Of a stretch of 64,000 nucleotides of DNA, positions 42,999 through 52,349 are shown piece after piece. Under the pieces are notes generated by a model. It ran no database searches. It was given only the letters and a program-made list of their open reading frames with translations, and was not told where the DNA came from. The position numbers and the translations under genes were made by a program. The stretch is from Aliikangiella marina (GTDB taxonomy: Bacteria > Pseudomonadota > Gammaproteobacteria > Enterobacterales > Kangiellaceae): assembly GCF_007004765.1 (NCBI RefSeq), contig NZ_VIKR01000002.1, positions 1,116,001 to 1,180,000 on the forward strand, written 5' to 3'. The stretch's first letter is position 1, and every line of letters begins with the position of its first letter.

Positions 42999-43790
42999 TC
43001 AATTGAGGATAAATTCAAGCACAAGCTTACTACCAAAGTAACCTAAAAGCAGCAAAAATACACCGACTAAGCTCCATTTGGCAGCAAAAACACCCCGCCA
43101 GCCTTTGACATAGCGGCCAAACATCAAAAATGCCAGTACTACCCAAGAGGCGATAGTAAGGACTATTTTATGCAAAGCTTGGCTCGATTTGAGATCGTTG
43201 GGTAGCAGCGTCACTAACACCAAAGAGACTGACATGAGAATAAAACCCATTGTCAATAATTGGGTGAGATATCTTTCCATACCCTGGAGAGAACCCAGCC
43301 AGGGGTGGATGTGTGCAGGTCGTTGCCGAAGACCACGATCTAAGTAGAGCACTAATATGGATTGAAGCGCCGCCAGTAACAAAATGCTCATCGCGGCGAT
43401 ACCGCTTAAAATATGCAGAATATTGAGCGGTTTTCCACTCAGTGATATAACACTTGCCGTCTGAAAAAACGCGGCTTCGGCAATACTTACTGCAGCTATA
43501 GGCAAGGACACCAAAAGCAAAGAGTGAGCTTGATGTTTAATTAAGTTGTAACCGACAAGGCACATTGCTAACCAGGTTGTCATAACAAAGATGTTAAACA
43601 GTCCCAGGTTTTGCTGTTCTCCACCATCAATAAGCTGGTAAGAAAGGTATCCATGACACAAGACTGCTAGAGCATAAGGGATAATTAACCTGTTATCGAG
43701 TGATTTGTTATTGGCTAGACAATGCCAAGTGTAAATAAACAAACCACTATAAAGCAGAAAGCTGATCGTTTGTAAAAGGCCGAGAACCAA
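42999..43790 (-). CDS. ypjD: YpjD-like inner-membrane protein (CcsA-type cytochrome assembly family)
   Basis: 263 residues with eight hydrophobic segments. The block PLNILHILSGIAAMSILLLAALQSILVLYLDRGLR and the C-terminal KIVLTIASWVVLAFLMFGRYVKGWRG fit the CcsA/CcmC-like family as represented by YpjD. The W-rich haem-handling motif of true CcsA proteins is not obvious, so its role in cytochrome biogenesis is unproven. Starts at TTG 43790 with AAAGGA about 10 bases upstream. Divergent from ffh, 51 bp upstream of corB. Confidence 0.85.
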   Translation of the reverse strand: MVLGLLQTISFLLYSGLFIYTWHCLANNKSLDNRLIIPYALAVLCHGYLSYQLIDGGEQQNLGLFNIFVMTTWLAMCLVGYNLIKHQAHSLLLVSLPIAAVSIAEAAFFQTASVISLSGKPLNILHILSGIAAMSILLLAALQSILVLYLDRGLRQRPAHIHPWLGSLQGMERYLTQLLTMGFILMSVSLVLVTLLPNDLKSSQALHKIVLTIASWVVLAFLMFGRYVKGWRGVFAAKWSLVGVFLLLLGYFGSKLVLEFILN

Positions 43791-43944
43791 TTTCGTTTAA
43801 TCCTTTGAAAATCTTACGCTTATTATGGGATACGGTTGAAATGCTGTAAACCTTTTATCGATAGCTGTGTGATATAACCTAAGCGTTATAAATTAGCGGT
43901 TTAATATTGTATTTGGCCGAGGTCATGAAAATCTAAGCTAATAC

Positions 43945-43972
43945 TTGTGGCATGGTTGAATCTAGCTATAAT
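43945..43972 (+). promoter_or_regulatory. Candidate ffh promoter
   Basis: A perfect TATAAT (43967-43972) with TTGTGG (43945-43950) 16 bp upstream, about 100 bp before the ffh start codon. The -35 matches only three of six consensus bases. Confidence 0.55.
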
Positions 43973-44073
43973 AGCCGGTCTTATCGCCAGAGTTTACAGC
44001 ATGGCTTGATCAGTTCTATTTATGTTAATGTAGTTTTATTAACACTAAATATCGTTTGATATCAGGAAATTGA

Positions 44074-45450
44074 ATGTTTGATAGTTTAAGTGACCGCTTA
44101 AATCGGGTCCTCAAAAAAGTTAGTGGCAAAGGTAGAATTACCGAAGACAATATCAAAACCACCCTCCGCGAGGTGCGAATGGCATTGCTCGAAGCCGATG
44201 TCGCGCTTCCAGTTGTCAAAGATTTTATCACCAAAATAAAGTATCGAGCTTTAGGAAAAGAGGTCAAGTCAAGCTTAACGCCTGGTCAAGCTTTTATCAA
44301 AATCGTTAACGACGAAATGGTAAAAGCGATGGGGGCGGCTAATGAAACATTAGAGCTAAAAGCCAAACCGCCTGCAGTTGTTATGATGGCCGGTCTGCAA
44401 GGGGCTGGTAAAACGACTTCTACTGCTAAGCTTGCACGGTATTTAATAGAACGAGAGAAAAAGTCGGTAATGGTGGTCAGTGCCGATGTTTATCGACCCG
44501 CGGCTATCGCACAATTGGAGCGAGTTGCGAGTGAAGTTGGCGCGGAATTTTTCCCCAGTCAAGCTGATCAAAAGCCTGTTGATATTGCGAAATCAGCAAT
44601 TGCGGCGGCTAAAAAAGGATTTGCCGATGTGCTAATTCTCGATACCGCTGGTCGTCTTGCGGTTGATGAGGAAATGATGGACGAGATTAAGGCGCTTCAC
44701 GCAGCGGTCAATCCTGCGGAAACCTTATTTGTTGTCGACAGTATGACTGGGCAAGACGCAGCTAACACAGCACAAGCATTTGACGAAGCGCTTCCTTTAA
44801 CCGGGGTTATCTTAACCAAAGCCGACGGTGATGCTAGAGGTGGTGCGGCGCTATCGATTCGGCATATCACCGGAAAACCGATTAAATTCATCGGTATGGG
44901 AGAAAAACTCGACGCGCTCGAACCTTTCCATCCCGACCGAATTGCTTCAAGGATCCTTGGAATGGGAGACATGTTGTCTCTGATTGAGGAAGTTGAGCGA
45001 AAAGTCGACAAAGATAAGGCCGAAAAACTTGCGAAAAAGGTCATTAAAGGTAAAGGCTTTGATTTAGAGGACTTCAGGGAACAACTGGTTCAAATGAAAA
45101 ATATGGGTGGCTTAACCAGCATGATGGATAAATTGCCTGGTATGGGCAATATTCCGCAAGCCGCAAAGGATCAAATGAATGACAAGGCCACGGTTCATAT
45201 GGAGGCAATCATTAACTCGATGACTCCAAAAGAGCGCGCTTTTCCTGATATGATCAAAGGATCTCGTAAGAAACGGATAGCCGACGGCTCAGGTACCGAT
45301 ATTCAAGCTGTAAATCGTTTACTCAAGCAATTTAAGCAAATGCAAAAAATGATGAAAAAAATGCGAGGTAAAGGTGGCATGATGAAAATGATGCGTGGTC
45401 TGCAAGGAATGATGCCGCCAGGTGGTGGTTTACCGCCGATGGGGCGATAA
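44074..45450 (+). CDS. ffh: Signal recognition particle protein Ffh
   Basis: 458 residues. N domain (1-85, MFDSLSDRLNRVLKKVSGKG), G domain with GLQGAGKTTSTAKLA (P-loop, about 107-121), DVYRPAAIAQL, DTAGRL and TKADGDARGGA, then the Met-rich M domain (about 300-458) ending in Met/Gly/Pro repeats (MMKMMRGLQGMMPPGGG). It binds 4.5S RNA and signal sequences and delivers nascent membrane proteins to FtsY. AGGAA precedes the ATG. It is followed by the rpsP operon, as usual in gammaproteobacteria. Confidence 0.98.
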   Translation: MFDSLSDRLNRVLKKVSGKGRITEDNIKTTLREVRMALLEADVALPVVKDFITKIKYRALGKEVKSSLTPGQAFIKIVNDEMVKAMGAANETLELKAKPPAVVMMAGLQGAGKTTSTAKLARYLIEREKKSVMVVSADVYRPAAIAQLERVASEVGAEFFPSQADQKPVDIAKSAIAAAKKGFADVLILDTAGRLAVDEEMMDEIKALHAAVNPAETLFVVDSMTGQDAANTAQAFDEALPLTGVILTKADGDARGGAALSIRHITGKPIKFIGMGEKLDALEPFHPDRIASRILGMGDMLSLIEEVERKVDKDKAEKLAKKVIKGKGFDLEDFREQLVQMKNMGGLTSMMDKLPGMGNIPQAAKDQMNDKATVHMEAIINSMTPKERAFPDMIKGSRKKRIADGSGTDIQAVNRLLKQFKQMQKMMKKMRGKGGMMKMMRGLQGMMPPGGGLPPMGR

Positions 45451-45515
45451 CTCGCATTCTCCCCATTTTCCGCTGGATTAAAGCCGTATTCAGCGATGTA
45501 AAAATCACTCACAAA

Positions 45516-45540
45516 TGCCCGAAATTCGCTTATTCGGGCA
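45516..45540 (+). terminator. Hairpin after ffh
   Basis: TGCCCGAA (45516-45523) pairs with TTCGGGCA (45533-45540), an 8-bp GC-rich stem with a 9-nt loop, 65 bp after the ffh stop. There is no T-run, so termination may be partial and allow read-through into rpsP. Confidence 0.5.
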
Positions 45541-45610
45541 ATTACTCCAGCCGCTCATTTACATTTTTCAATAAAACCGTCATAAATCGCCAAATTAACC
45601 TTAAAAAGGG

Positions 45611-45639
45611 TTCCCAAATGACACTTTTAAGGATAAAAT
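45611..45639 (+). promoter_or_regulatory. Candidate promoter of the rpsP-rimM-trmD-rplS operon
   Basis: TTCCCA (45611-45616) and TAAAAT (45634-45639) with a 17-bp spacer, followed by a GCGCGTC stretch near the expected start site. That GC-rich discriminator fits a growth-rate-controlled ribosomal promoter. It lies 90 bp before rpsP. Confidence 0.5.
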
Positions 45640-45729
45640 GCGCGTCCTTTGTGAACTGGGGTCAATCCAGACGGTAAGTTGTGGTTGATTTCCTGGTAAA
45701 TAGTTAAGTTTTTAGAGGAATTTTAACGC

Positions 45730-45975
45730 ATGGTAACCATACGTTTAGCACGTGGCGGATCTAAAAAACGCCCATTTTACCACATGGTTGTAACCGACAA
45801 GCGTAATGCCCGTGACGGTCGTTTCATCGAGCGTGTAGGTTTCTTCAACCCAATTGCAACTGGGCAAGAAGAACGTATTCGTGTCGATAACGAGCGTGTT
45901 GATCACTGGGTTGCGCAAGGTGCTCAAATGAGCGACCGTGTTAAAAAATTAATCAAAGACAGCAAAGCTGCTTAA
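45730..45975 (+). CDS. rpsP: 30S ribosomal protein S16
   Basis: 81 residues, the usual length. [41 protein letters not shown] is conserved through bacteria. Part of the 30S body and needed for its assembly. Ribosome-binding site GAGGAA. First gene of the conserved rpsP-rimM-trmD-rplS operon; 18 bp to rimM. Confidence 0.98.
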   Translation: MVTIRLARGGSKKRPFYHMVVTDKRNARDGRFIERVGFFNPIATGQEERIRVDNERVDHWVAQGAQMSDRVKKLIKDSKAA

Positions 45976-45993
45976 TTAGTTTTTTAAACCCAA

Positions 45994-46527
45994 ATGAAAG
46001 ATTCTCCAGTTGTTATCGGTGAAATAACTGGTGTATATGGCGTTAAAGGCTGGGTAAAAGTATTTTCACATACTGAACCGCGTATCAATATCGTCAAATA
46101 CAATCCTTGGTTTTTAAAGCAAGGAAATGAATGGAAGTCCGTCAAATTAATTAACGGGCGATCGCAAGGCAAAACTATCGTTGCTCAAATTGATGGAGTA
46201 AACGACAGGAATGATGCTCACGCGATGATTGGGACTCAGATTGCTATCGAGAGCTCTCAATTACAAAAATTAGGCGCCAAAGATTTTTACTGGCGTGACC
46301 TTGAAGGTTTAGAGGTGGTTGATTTAAACGGAGACGTGTTAGGTCGCATTTCACATCTCATTGAAACTGGTGCTAATGACGTTATGGTGGTTAAACTACC
46401 GGCGGAAAAAGCCCAAGGTCAAAAGATTAAGGAATTGATGATTCCTTACTTAATGGACTCAGTGATTAAGAGTGTCGACCTTGATGCCAACCAGATGACG
46501 GTTGATTGGGACGATGATTACATCTAA
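45994..46527 (+). CDS. rimM: Ribosome maturation factor RimM
   Basis: 177 residues. N-terminal beta-barrel ([24 protein letters not shown]) and PRC-barrel C-terminal half ([23 protein letters not shown] ... [25 protein letters not shown]). It binds S19 and helps mature the 30S head. Overlaps trmD by 14 bases. Confidence 0.97.
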   Translation: MKDSPVVIGEITGVYGVKGWVKVFSHTEPRINIVKYNPWFLKQGNEWKSVKLINGRSQGKTIVAQIDGVNDRNDAHAMIGTQIAIESSQLQKLGAKDFYWRDLEGLEVVDLNGDVLGRISHLIETGANDVMVVKLPAEKAQGQKIKELMIPYLMDSVIKSVDLDANQMTVDWDDDYI

Positions 46528-47290
46528 AGCAACACTCAAATTTACAGCTATTAGTCTGTTTCCTGAGATGTTTGCTGCGGTTACTGAGCACGGTGTCGTT
46601 GGCCGAGCCATTAAGAATGGTGAAGTGGATGTCGACTTGGTTAACCCAAGGGATTTCACATCTGATCGCCATAGAACAGTTGATGACAGGCCATACGGTG
46701 GTGGACCTGGAATGCTGATGAAAGTTGAGCCGCTTGAAAAAGCGATTGAGTCAGTAAAGCATCAATGCCCTGGTAAGGTGATTTATTTAAGCCCGCAGGG
46801 AAAACAGTTGAATCACAAATTAGTGAAGCAACTGAGCACAGAACAGCATTTGATATTAATCGCTGGTCGCTACGAAGGAATCGATGAACGCTTGTTAAAC
46901 AAGCATGTCGATTTAGAGGTTTCTTTGGGAGACTTCGTACTAAGTGGTGGCGAGTTGGGTGCAATGGCAATAATTGATTCGGTGACGCGTCTATTGCCTG
47001 GTGTATTAGGTCATAGTGATTCCGCAGAAGAAGATTCTTTTTCTGATGGGCTTTTAGACCATCCGCACTATACCCGACCAGAGGTTTATGAGGGTGCTCA
47101 GGTGCCAAAAGCATTATTAAGTGGTAATCACCAGTTGATAGCAGATTGGCGGTTACAACAGCGACTGGGTCGGACATGGTTAAGGCGACCAGAGCTACTC
47201 GCTGAAAAAAGTTTAACCCAAAAAGAGCAACAATTGCTCGAAGAATTTCAGCGGAATTATTCGCTGAAAAAAACAGATTTATTAGATTAA
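46514..47290 (+). CDS. trmD: tRNA (guanine-37-N1)-methyltransferase TrmD
   Basis: 258 residues from the ATG at 46514; the frame opens 12 bases earlier at a TTG that is less likely. Trefoil-knot (SPOUT) motifs: [23 protein letters not shown] and [30 protein letters not shown]. It adds the m1G37 mark next to the anticodon and prevents frameshifting. It uses a start inside the end of rimM, so the two are translationally coupled. Confidence 0.97.
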   Translation: MITSKATLKFTAISLFPEMFAAVTEHGVVGRAIKNGEVDVDLVNPRDFTSDRHRTVDDRPYGGGPGMLMKVEPLEKAIESVKHQCPGKVIYLSPQGKQLNHKLVKQLSTEQHLILIAGRYEGIDERLLNKHVDLEVSLGDFVLSGGELGAMAIIDSVTRLLPGVLGHSDSAEEDSFSDGLLDHPHYTRPEVYEGAQVPKALLSGNHQLIADWRLQQRLGRTWLRRPELLAEKSLTQKEQQLLEEFQRNYSLKKTDLLD

Positions 47291-47308
47291 GTAACCCAGG
47301 AGTGGACA

Positions 47309-47665
47309 ATGAGTAAGATAATTGATCAACTGGAACAGGAACAAATGACTAAAGACATCCCTGAATTTGCACCAGGTGACACTGTCGTTGTTCAGGTAAA
47401 GGTTAAAGAGGGCGACCGTGAGCGTCTACAGGCTTTCGAGGGCGTTGTTATCGGCGTTAAAAACCGCGGATTAAACTCTGCTTTTACAGTAAGAAAAATC
47501 TCTTATGGTGAAGGTGTTGAGCGTGTATTCCAAACATACAGCCCACTAGTTGACAGCATCACGGTTAAAAGACGTGGTGATGTTCGTCAAGCTAAACTTT
47601 ACTACTTACGTGAGTTAAGCGGTAAAGCGGCTCGTATCAAAGAAAAGCTTGATACTAAAAAGTAA
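47309..47665 (+). CDS. rplS: 50S ribosomal protein L19
   Basis: 118 residues. [47 protein letters not shown] and [27 protein letters not shown] are the conserved L19 blocks. Located at the 30S-50S interface. Last gene of the operon, with AGGAG before the ATG and a strong terminator after the stop. Confidence 0.98.
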   Translation: MSKIIDQLEQEQMTKDIPEFAPGDTVVVQVKVKEGDRERLQAFEGVVIGVKNRGLNSAFTVRKISYGEGVERVFQTYSPLVDSITVKRRGDVRQAKLYYLRELSGKAARIKEKLDTKK

Positions 47666-47680
47666 TCGATTCGATTATGA

Positions 47681-47707
47681 AAAAAGGCGCTCTCAGCGCC
47701 TTTTTTT
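47681..47707 (+). terminator. Intrinsic terminator of the rpsP-rplS operon
   Basis: A-run, then GGCGCT-CTC-AGCGCC, then seven T residues: a textbook intrinsic terminator 16 bp after the rplS stop. The A-run on the other side would let it work in both directions. Confidence 0.95.
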
Positions 47708-47946
47708 ATGTCTATAACTAAACGTCTTATTTGAGCTAATTGAATGGTTGTTGGCATTATCGATTTTGGTTGCAGTTGTAGGCTTAATTCATTCTTTTCG
47801 CTGATTTTAGCGACATTTTGTAGCTATCTTTGCTTAATTGTTTAGATCTGACAGGTATTATCCTGTGATATTTCTAAGCGACTACGCTCCCTTTTTAAAC
47901 TCATAGTTTTATCAACGACTGAGGCAGTTTTTAACCAATTCTAAAA

Positions 47947-48201
47947 TTACGCCGCGGGTTTCATTTCAAATTCATTAGTGCGCCGTTTAATCCTCCTTGC
48001 AATGCGCACTGTTTGGCTTTTCGGTTTAGCGAGGCTGCATTCATACAAGTATCCATATAGCCCCAAAGTCTCAAGAATCAGTATTGGCATTAATACTAAT
48101 TGATTAAAAACTGGCATGGTTGAGCTAAAACTAATATACAGTAAAATCAATAGCTTAGTTGCGACGATCGCGACCAAGGTTAGTTTACCTTTGGTATTCA
48201 T
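47947..48201 (-). CDS. Small two-helix membrane protein
   Basis: 84 residues from the ATG at 48201, which has a very good AAAGGAG seven bases upstream; the longer frame from 48231 is less likely. Two hydrophobic segments (about 6-25 and 33-52: LTLVAIVATKLLILLYISF; LVLMPILILETLGLYGYLY), then a basic C-terminal tail (RIARRIKRR) probably on the cytoplasmic side. I know no family for it. It lies between the rplS terminator and the GlxA-type regulator and is probably expressed alone. Confidence 0.6.
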   Translation of the reverse strand: MNTKGKLTLVAIVATKLLILLYISFSSTMPVFNQLVLMPILILETLGLYGYLYECSLAKPKSQTVRIARRIKRRTNEFEMKPAA

Positions 48202-48380
48202 ACAGCGCTCCTTTTGTCTGTTTGTACGCATATGATTATTTTATGAACAAATCAGGCTTGACAGAAGTGGCAATAATGACTTTAATGGTGTTAAAAGTGA
48301 CATCCAATAAAAGCCAACGATAATGCGAGCTTTTAGTGTCAAATTGGAAAATGACAATAGCCTGTGAGAGTTTGATTAAA

Positions 48381-49373
48381 ATGAGAGAAATAGCGATCTT
48401 AATGACCGACAATTGTTTAGCGAGCAGTGTCACCGGACCGCATGATCTATTTAATATGGCTAACCGTGTGTGGCAGCACGTGGAAGGAGAAGCTGCTGAG
48501 CCTTTGTTTAGGGTTAAGCTAGTATCAGAGGATGGAAAACCCGTGACAACCTCAAGCGGTATCGTTATTCATGCCGATGAAAAGCTTGCTGAGCTAAGCG
48601 ACTGTGATTTCTTGATGATTGCGGCCTACCTTTACGGTGCGAAGAACTCGCTTCTTGAGTTTATTCAGAGTAAAAATACGGTTTATGCTGAGCTTCGCCG
48701 TCTGCATCATGAAAAGACGATGATTGGTGCGTATTGTTCGGCAACGTTTGTTTTAGCCGCCAGTGGGTTACTTAAAGAAAGAAAGGCAACCACCAGTTGG
48801 TGGCTTGCTAATAGTTTCCGAAGGTCCTTTCCCGAAATTCACTTAACTTTAAATGAGTTAGTTGTCGAAGAGCAGGGGATTTATACCGCTGGCGCGACGA
48901 CTTCGTATATCCATTTGTGTCTAAAAATCATTGAAAAGCTAGTCGGCGCACAAATCGCTAATCAAGTTTCAAAAGTGTTGTTAGTCGACAATAATCGACT
49001 ATCTCAGTTACCTTACATGCAGTTTATTCCAACGCTCCATCACAAGGATTCAGTCATATCAAAGTGTCAAGATTGGATTCAAAACAATCTATCTCGATCC
49101 ATCAGTTTAGAAGATATGGCTGCGGTAGCCTCGATGAGCAAGCGAAATTTTATCAGACGGTTTAAAAAAGCAGTGGGTGAAACACCATTGTCATACCTTC
49201 AAAGGCTGCGTATTGAGGCCGCTAAAAGATATTTAGAAACCACTGATATGCACATGGAACAAATAATTGAAAAAGTAGGCTATGAGGATTCAAGTGCTTT
49301 TCGACGAGTCTTTCAAAAGATAACCTCTCTCACGCCAAGTGCGTATCGAAGTAAGTTTATCATGTCTGCTTAA
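48381..49373 (+). CDS. GlxA-type AraC-family regulator (DJ-1/PfpI plus HTH)
   Basis: 330 residues from the ATG at 48381 (MREIAILMTDNCLASSVTG); two upstream in-frame starts (48336, 48351) would add an N-terminal tail not seen in the family. A DJ-1/PfpI-like domain spans 1-190 with the nucleophile-elbow block MIGAYCSATFVLAASGLL, and the C-terminal AraC domain spans about 225-330 (ISLEDMAAVASMSKRNFIRRFKKA; MEQIIEKVGYEDSSAFRRVFQK). Such regulators control amine, choline or amino-acid degradation genes, but no target is obvious nearby. A strong terminator overlaps its stop codon. Confidence 0.92.
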   Translation: MREIAILMTDNCLASSVTGPHDLFNMANRVWQHVEGEAAEPLFRVKLVSEDGKPVTTSSGIVIHADEKLAELSDCDFLMIAAYLYGAKNSLLEFIQSKNTVYAELRRLHHEKTMIGAYCSATFVLAASGLLKERKATTSWWLANSFRRSFPEIHLTLNELVVEEQGIYTAGATTSYIHLCLKIIEKLVGAQIANQVSKVLLVDNNRLSQLPYMQFIPTLHHKDSVISKCQDWIQNNLSRSISLEDMAAVASMSKRNFIRRFKKAVGETPLSYLQRLRIEAAKRYLETTDMHMEQIIEKVGYEDSSAFRRVFQKITSLTPSAYRSKFIMSA

Positions 49374-49406
49374 ACCAAAAGCGCCTGAATAAGGCGCTTT
49401 TGGTTT
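49372..49406. terminator. Bidirectional intrinsic terminator, 15-bp perfect stem
   Basis: AAACCAAAAGCGCCT (49372-49386) pairs without mismatch with AGGCGCTTTTGGTTT (49392-49406), with loop GAATA. It begins in the stop codon of the GlxA-type regulator and faces the convergent kinase-like gene; U-tracts form on both strands. Confidence 0.9.
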
Positions 49407-49482
49407 CAAAGAGTCGGTCACTGAATCGGTCAAAGTAGTATTCACAGGGACCAATGACTTGTCGCTGTGAATAGTCAGTTTG

Positions 49483-51228
49483 CTAATCGATTTCACAAGT
49501 GAACCAGAATTGACTTCCTTGGCCCTGCTCACTAATTACACCGATTTCTCCGCCCATCAAGTCAGTTAAGTGTCTTGAAACGATTAATCTGAGCCGACCA
49601 GCAAAACTGCTATTAGTGAGTTTAGTTGTTTGTTCAAGCGAGTCAAATAAGCCTTTCTGAGCTTCGATCGCCATCCCGACGCCGGTATCTTTAACGGTAA
49701 AACGCAGCATTTTTTGGTCATCTTGCTCGATGGTATCGGCATATAGTGATACTTCACCCTCTTTGGTGAAACGAATGGCATTACCCAGCAAGTTTCTTAA
49801 AATTTGTCGGATTCTGAAGGGATCCGCTTGGACTTCGTTGGGAACCTCAGGGTCAGTACTGGCTTGCAAGGATAGCCCTTTATCATTAGCAAAATGCGAG
49901 AGCTCGGAAGAGAGATCATCGACGAGTTCTCTGACACTAAAAGTCTTCTTTTTCAGTTGCAGCATGCCTGCGTCAAGTTTTGAAAAGTCTAAAATATTAT
50001 TCAGGTTGTCCACTAACGTTCTGGTGGAACGCTTAGCAATATTTAGGAGTTGTTTCGGTTCCGGCTCAAATTGGTATTCTGAAAGTAATTTGAGCATACT
50101 CACGACCGATTTCATCGGGGTGGTGATTTCATCACCCATTCGGGATAAGAATTCGGACTTCAACTTGGGTTCATTAGCGACTGAGTCGCGCTCTTTGGTA
50201 ATTAAAGTGACATCTTTTTTGAGTTCTTTCTCGGCATCCTGCAATTTTCTGACTTCAATACTCAAACTTTTCTTTTGCTGAACCAGCTGTTCCAGGCGCT
50301 GACGGATAGACTGGATGGTATCTGCCATATTTTGGTCGTTAGTCAGGTTTTGCAGTGTTGTCAGCCGGTTCATTTGTTCGACGATTGGAAGTTGAATATC
50401 GATCGTGTCGTTAAGTATCTCTATTGACTTACGTGTTGAGTTGATTTGTTTGATCACGATAAATAATAAAACTAGAGTCAGCAAACCACCGATTATCCCA
50501 TACACTAAAGTCATGGATACTGCTGCACTTGGTTCGACCAACAAGACAAGCTTCCATAACGAAGACTTCACCGAGTCTGGCCAGCTAACTTCGACTAATT
50601 GGTAATCGGAAAGCGCCGGTGAAGTTTCTATACTTATACTTTGAACGGAATCATTGTTGACAACGGCAACCGGAACTTTTGCGTCGATATGAATGGTTTT
50701 TAGAAATTCATTGTCCAAATTTTTAATGCCGATTAAAGAACCTAAAATTTCACCTTCAAGTGACTTGATTGGCGTCAGCATTATGATCGCAGGCTGATTC
50801 TTGTAAACTTGCAATAAACTGACAGTGGCTCCTGTTTCATAAAGTCTTTTAAGCGGTTGCCCTAATTCCCCGTAACGACCGGGCAGGGAAGGTTTTTCAA
50901 AATAAATAACATCTGTTTTATTCGAATGAACGCCGAGAGTCGATAGTCCAGCGGCTTGATATAAAGCGCGCTGAGCATCGATCGAGAATGACCATTCTTC
51001 TGCTTGAGTCGATTGCCATATTGGGCTGAATGAAAACGACTCTAGCGCCGTCTTAATCGACGTAAACTCATTGTTGATATTTGTCGATATCGTTTGTGCA
51101 TTGCTTCGCGCGGTGCTCAAATCTCTGGAGGGAGATTCTTGTTGACTGGACTGACTATTGATTAAAAGCAACGTCAGAAGTCCACCAATTAAGAGAATAC
51201 TGATAGTCGATATTCTAGTTGGGTTCAT
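49483..51228 (-). CDS. Histidine-kinase-like protein with degenerate H and G2 boxes
   Basis: 581 residues. Membrane helix 1 (about 8-24), a periplasmic sensor region (about 30-235), helix 2 (about 238-260), a coiled coil (about 265-350), a DHp-like region and an HATPase_c domain. The H-box reads SRMGDEITTPMK where active kinases have SHEIRTP, so Asp366 replaces the phospho-acceptor His. The N-box (LRNLLGNAIRFT, about 478-488) and G1 box (DTGVG, 514-518) are intact. The G2 box GxGLGL is AGRLRL (543-548). It resembles hybrid-kinase family sensors but probably cannot autophosphorylate normally; it may be a signalling scaffold or allosteric partner. No receiver domain is fused or adjacent. Confidence 0.85.
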   Translation of the reverse strand: MNPTRISTISILLIGGLLTLLLINSQSSQQESPSRDLSTARSNAQTISTNINNEFTSIKTALESFSFSPIWQSTQAEEWSFSIDAQRALYQAAGLSTLGVHSNKTDVIYFEKPSLPGRYGELGQPLKRLYETGATVSLLQVYKNQPAIIMLTPIKSLEGEILGSLIGIKNLDNEFLKTIHIDAKVPVAVVNNDSVQSISIETSPALSDYQLVEVSWPDSVKSSLWKLVLLVEPSAAVSMTLVYGIIGGLLTLVLLFIVIKQINSTRKSIEILNDTIDIQLPIVEQMNRLTTLQNLTNDQNMADTIQSIRQRLEQLVQQKKSLSIEVRKLQDAEKELKKDVTLITKERDSVANEPKLKSEFLSRMGDEITTPMKSVVSMLKLLSEYQFEPEPKQLLNIAKRSTRTLVDNLNNILDFSKLDAGMLQLKKKTFSVRELVDDLSSELSHFANDKGLSLQASTDPEVPNEVQADPFRIRQILRNLLGNAIRFTKEGEVSLYADTIEQDDQKMLRFTVKDTGVGMAIEAQKGLFDSLEQTTKLTNSSFAGRLRLIVSRHLTDLMGGEIGVISEQGQGSQFWFTCEID

Positions 51229-51335
51229 GGGGGTTTTAGCTCTTTATGTTGGTACTGTTATCGTTGTTATTTACTTAAGAATATCAGAAGAACCGCGGTT
51301 TCACCGGATTTCTCATAATAAATGTGATCTAGGTT

Positions 51336-52238
51336 TTAGTTTGAATCTAAGGCTTTGATTTGTTTCACAATTTCAGAATGTTCTTTGAGCGCAATAGATT
51401 CTTTTGTGGCGAGCTCAATTAAATACCCATTGATAAAGTCGATTTCAGTGGTTTTCTTTTTGTGTAAATCTTGGCGCATTGAAGAAGAGTTACCAGCAGT
51501 ATTTTCAGCCACCTGTATTATTCGTTGCGTGATTTCATCTTGACTGAATTGAGGTAGAATTATTCTCAGAAGCGGAGAAAGCTCATTGAGTAGCCGAGCG
51601 GCGAGGGGAATCAATTTATGTTGTTCAACCACTAAGCCATTCTTGATATCCAAAAGTGCGGTTACGGGATTAATTATTGCGTTAATAACCACCTTGAGCA
51701 GCATATTGGTCTTGTGGTCGTCACTCCACTCCGCGGTGGGGAGAACATAATCGAGAAGTTCAATGGTTTGCTCAAATTCTTCCCCAGCGTAATCACTGTG
51801 CAGGTTACCAAGAATTGTTTTTCCGTTGCCCGTATGAACTAACTGGTCATTACTGATGAAAGCACCATGTACAATGGACGCGTGAAGAATCGGGTTTTGG
51901 TATTTAAAACCTTGCATGATTTCGACCAGGCCAAGCCCATTCATCATGAGGACAATTGGACAAGAATTCATCACTTTTGAACGCAGTTTTTGACCGAGTT
52001 CGCTGAGACAATGAGCCTTAACACAAATTAAAATCAGATCGCAGTCTCTCCAATCATCGAGTTGGTCGTAGTCTAGGCTAGTTTCAAAATCGCCTAAGGG
52101 AGAGACAACGCTGAGTTGTGTCGATGGACGAGGCGTTCGTACATAAAGCCTGACGTCTTGGTTTTTTTGCTTAAAAAAGCTAGCCCACAAATGACCAATG
52201 GCGCCAGCGCCGATTATGTTGATTTTTAGTGGTTCCAT
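51336..52238 (-). CDS. Ketopantoate reductase family protein
   Basis: 300 residues from the ATG at 52238; a GTG six codons earlier is possible. The N-terminal Rossmann block INIIGAGAIGHLWASFF (GxGxxG) and the C-terminal ApbA block (KVVINAIINPVTALLDIKNG; DFINGYLIELA) match ketopantoate reductases, with the conserved Lys in LLKVVINAIINP. The family reduces 2-dehydropantoate to pantoate for coenzyme A synthesis with NADPH. Many paralogues act on other 2-keto acids, so the symbol panE is not assigned. 107 bp from the kinase-like gene, possibly cotranscribed. Confidence 0.83.
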   Translation of the reverse strand: MEPLKINIIGAGAIGHLWASFFKQKNQDVRLYVRTPRPSTQLSVVSPLGDFETSLDYDQLDDWRDCDLILICVKAHCLSELGQKLRSKVMNSCPIVLMMNGLGLVEIMQGFKYQNPILHASIVHGAFISNDQLVHTGNGKTILGNLHSDYAGEEFEQTIELLDYVLPTAEWSDDHKTNMLLKVVINAIINPVTALLDIKNGLVVEQHKLIPLAARLLNELSPLLRIILPQFSQDEITQRIIQVAENTAGNSSSMRQDLHKKKTTEIDFINGYLIELATKESIALKEHSEIVKQIKALDSN

Positions 52239-52349
52239 CGAAACAGTAATTGTCACGCACGCGTTTAAACAGTTAGTATATCTTGAATAAGATTAATTTG
52301 AAAAAATACAAGGTTATATGCCGCGAGAGTGGTGTTTTTGGGAAACTTA

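Noticed and set aside
46656-47309. 217-codon minus-strand ORF opposite trmD
   Set aside because: Shadow ORF; trmD is certain and no domain is seen in the opposite frame.
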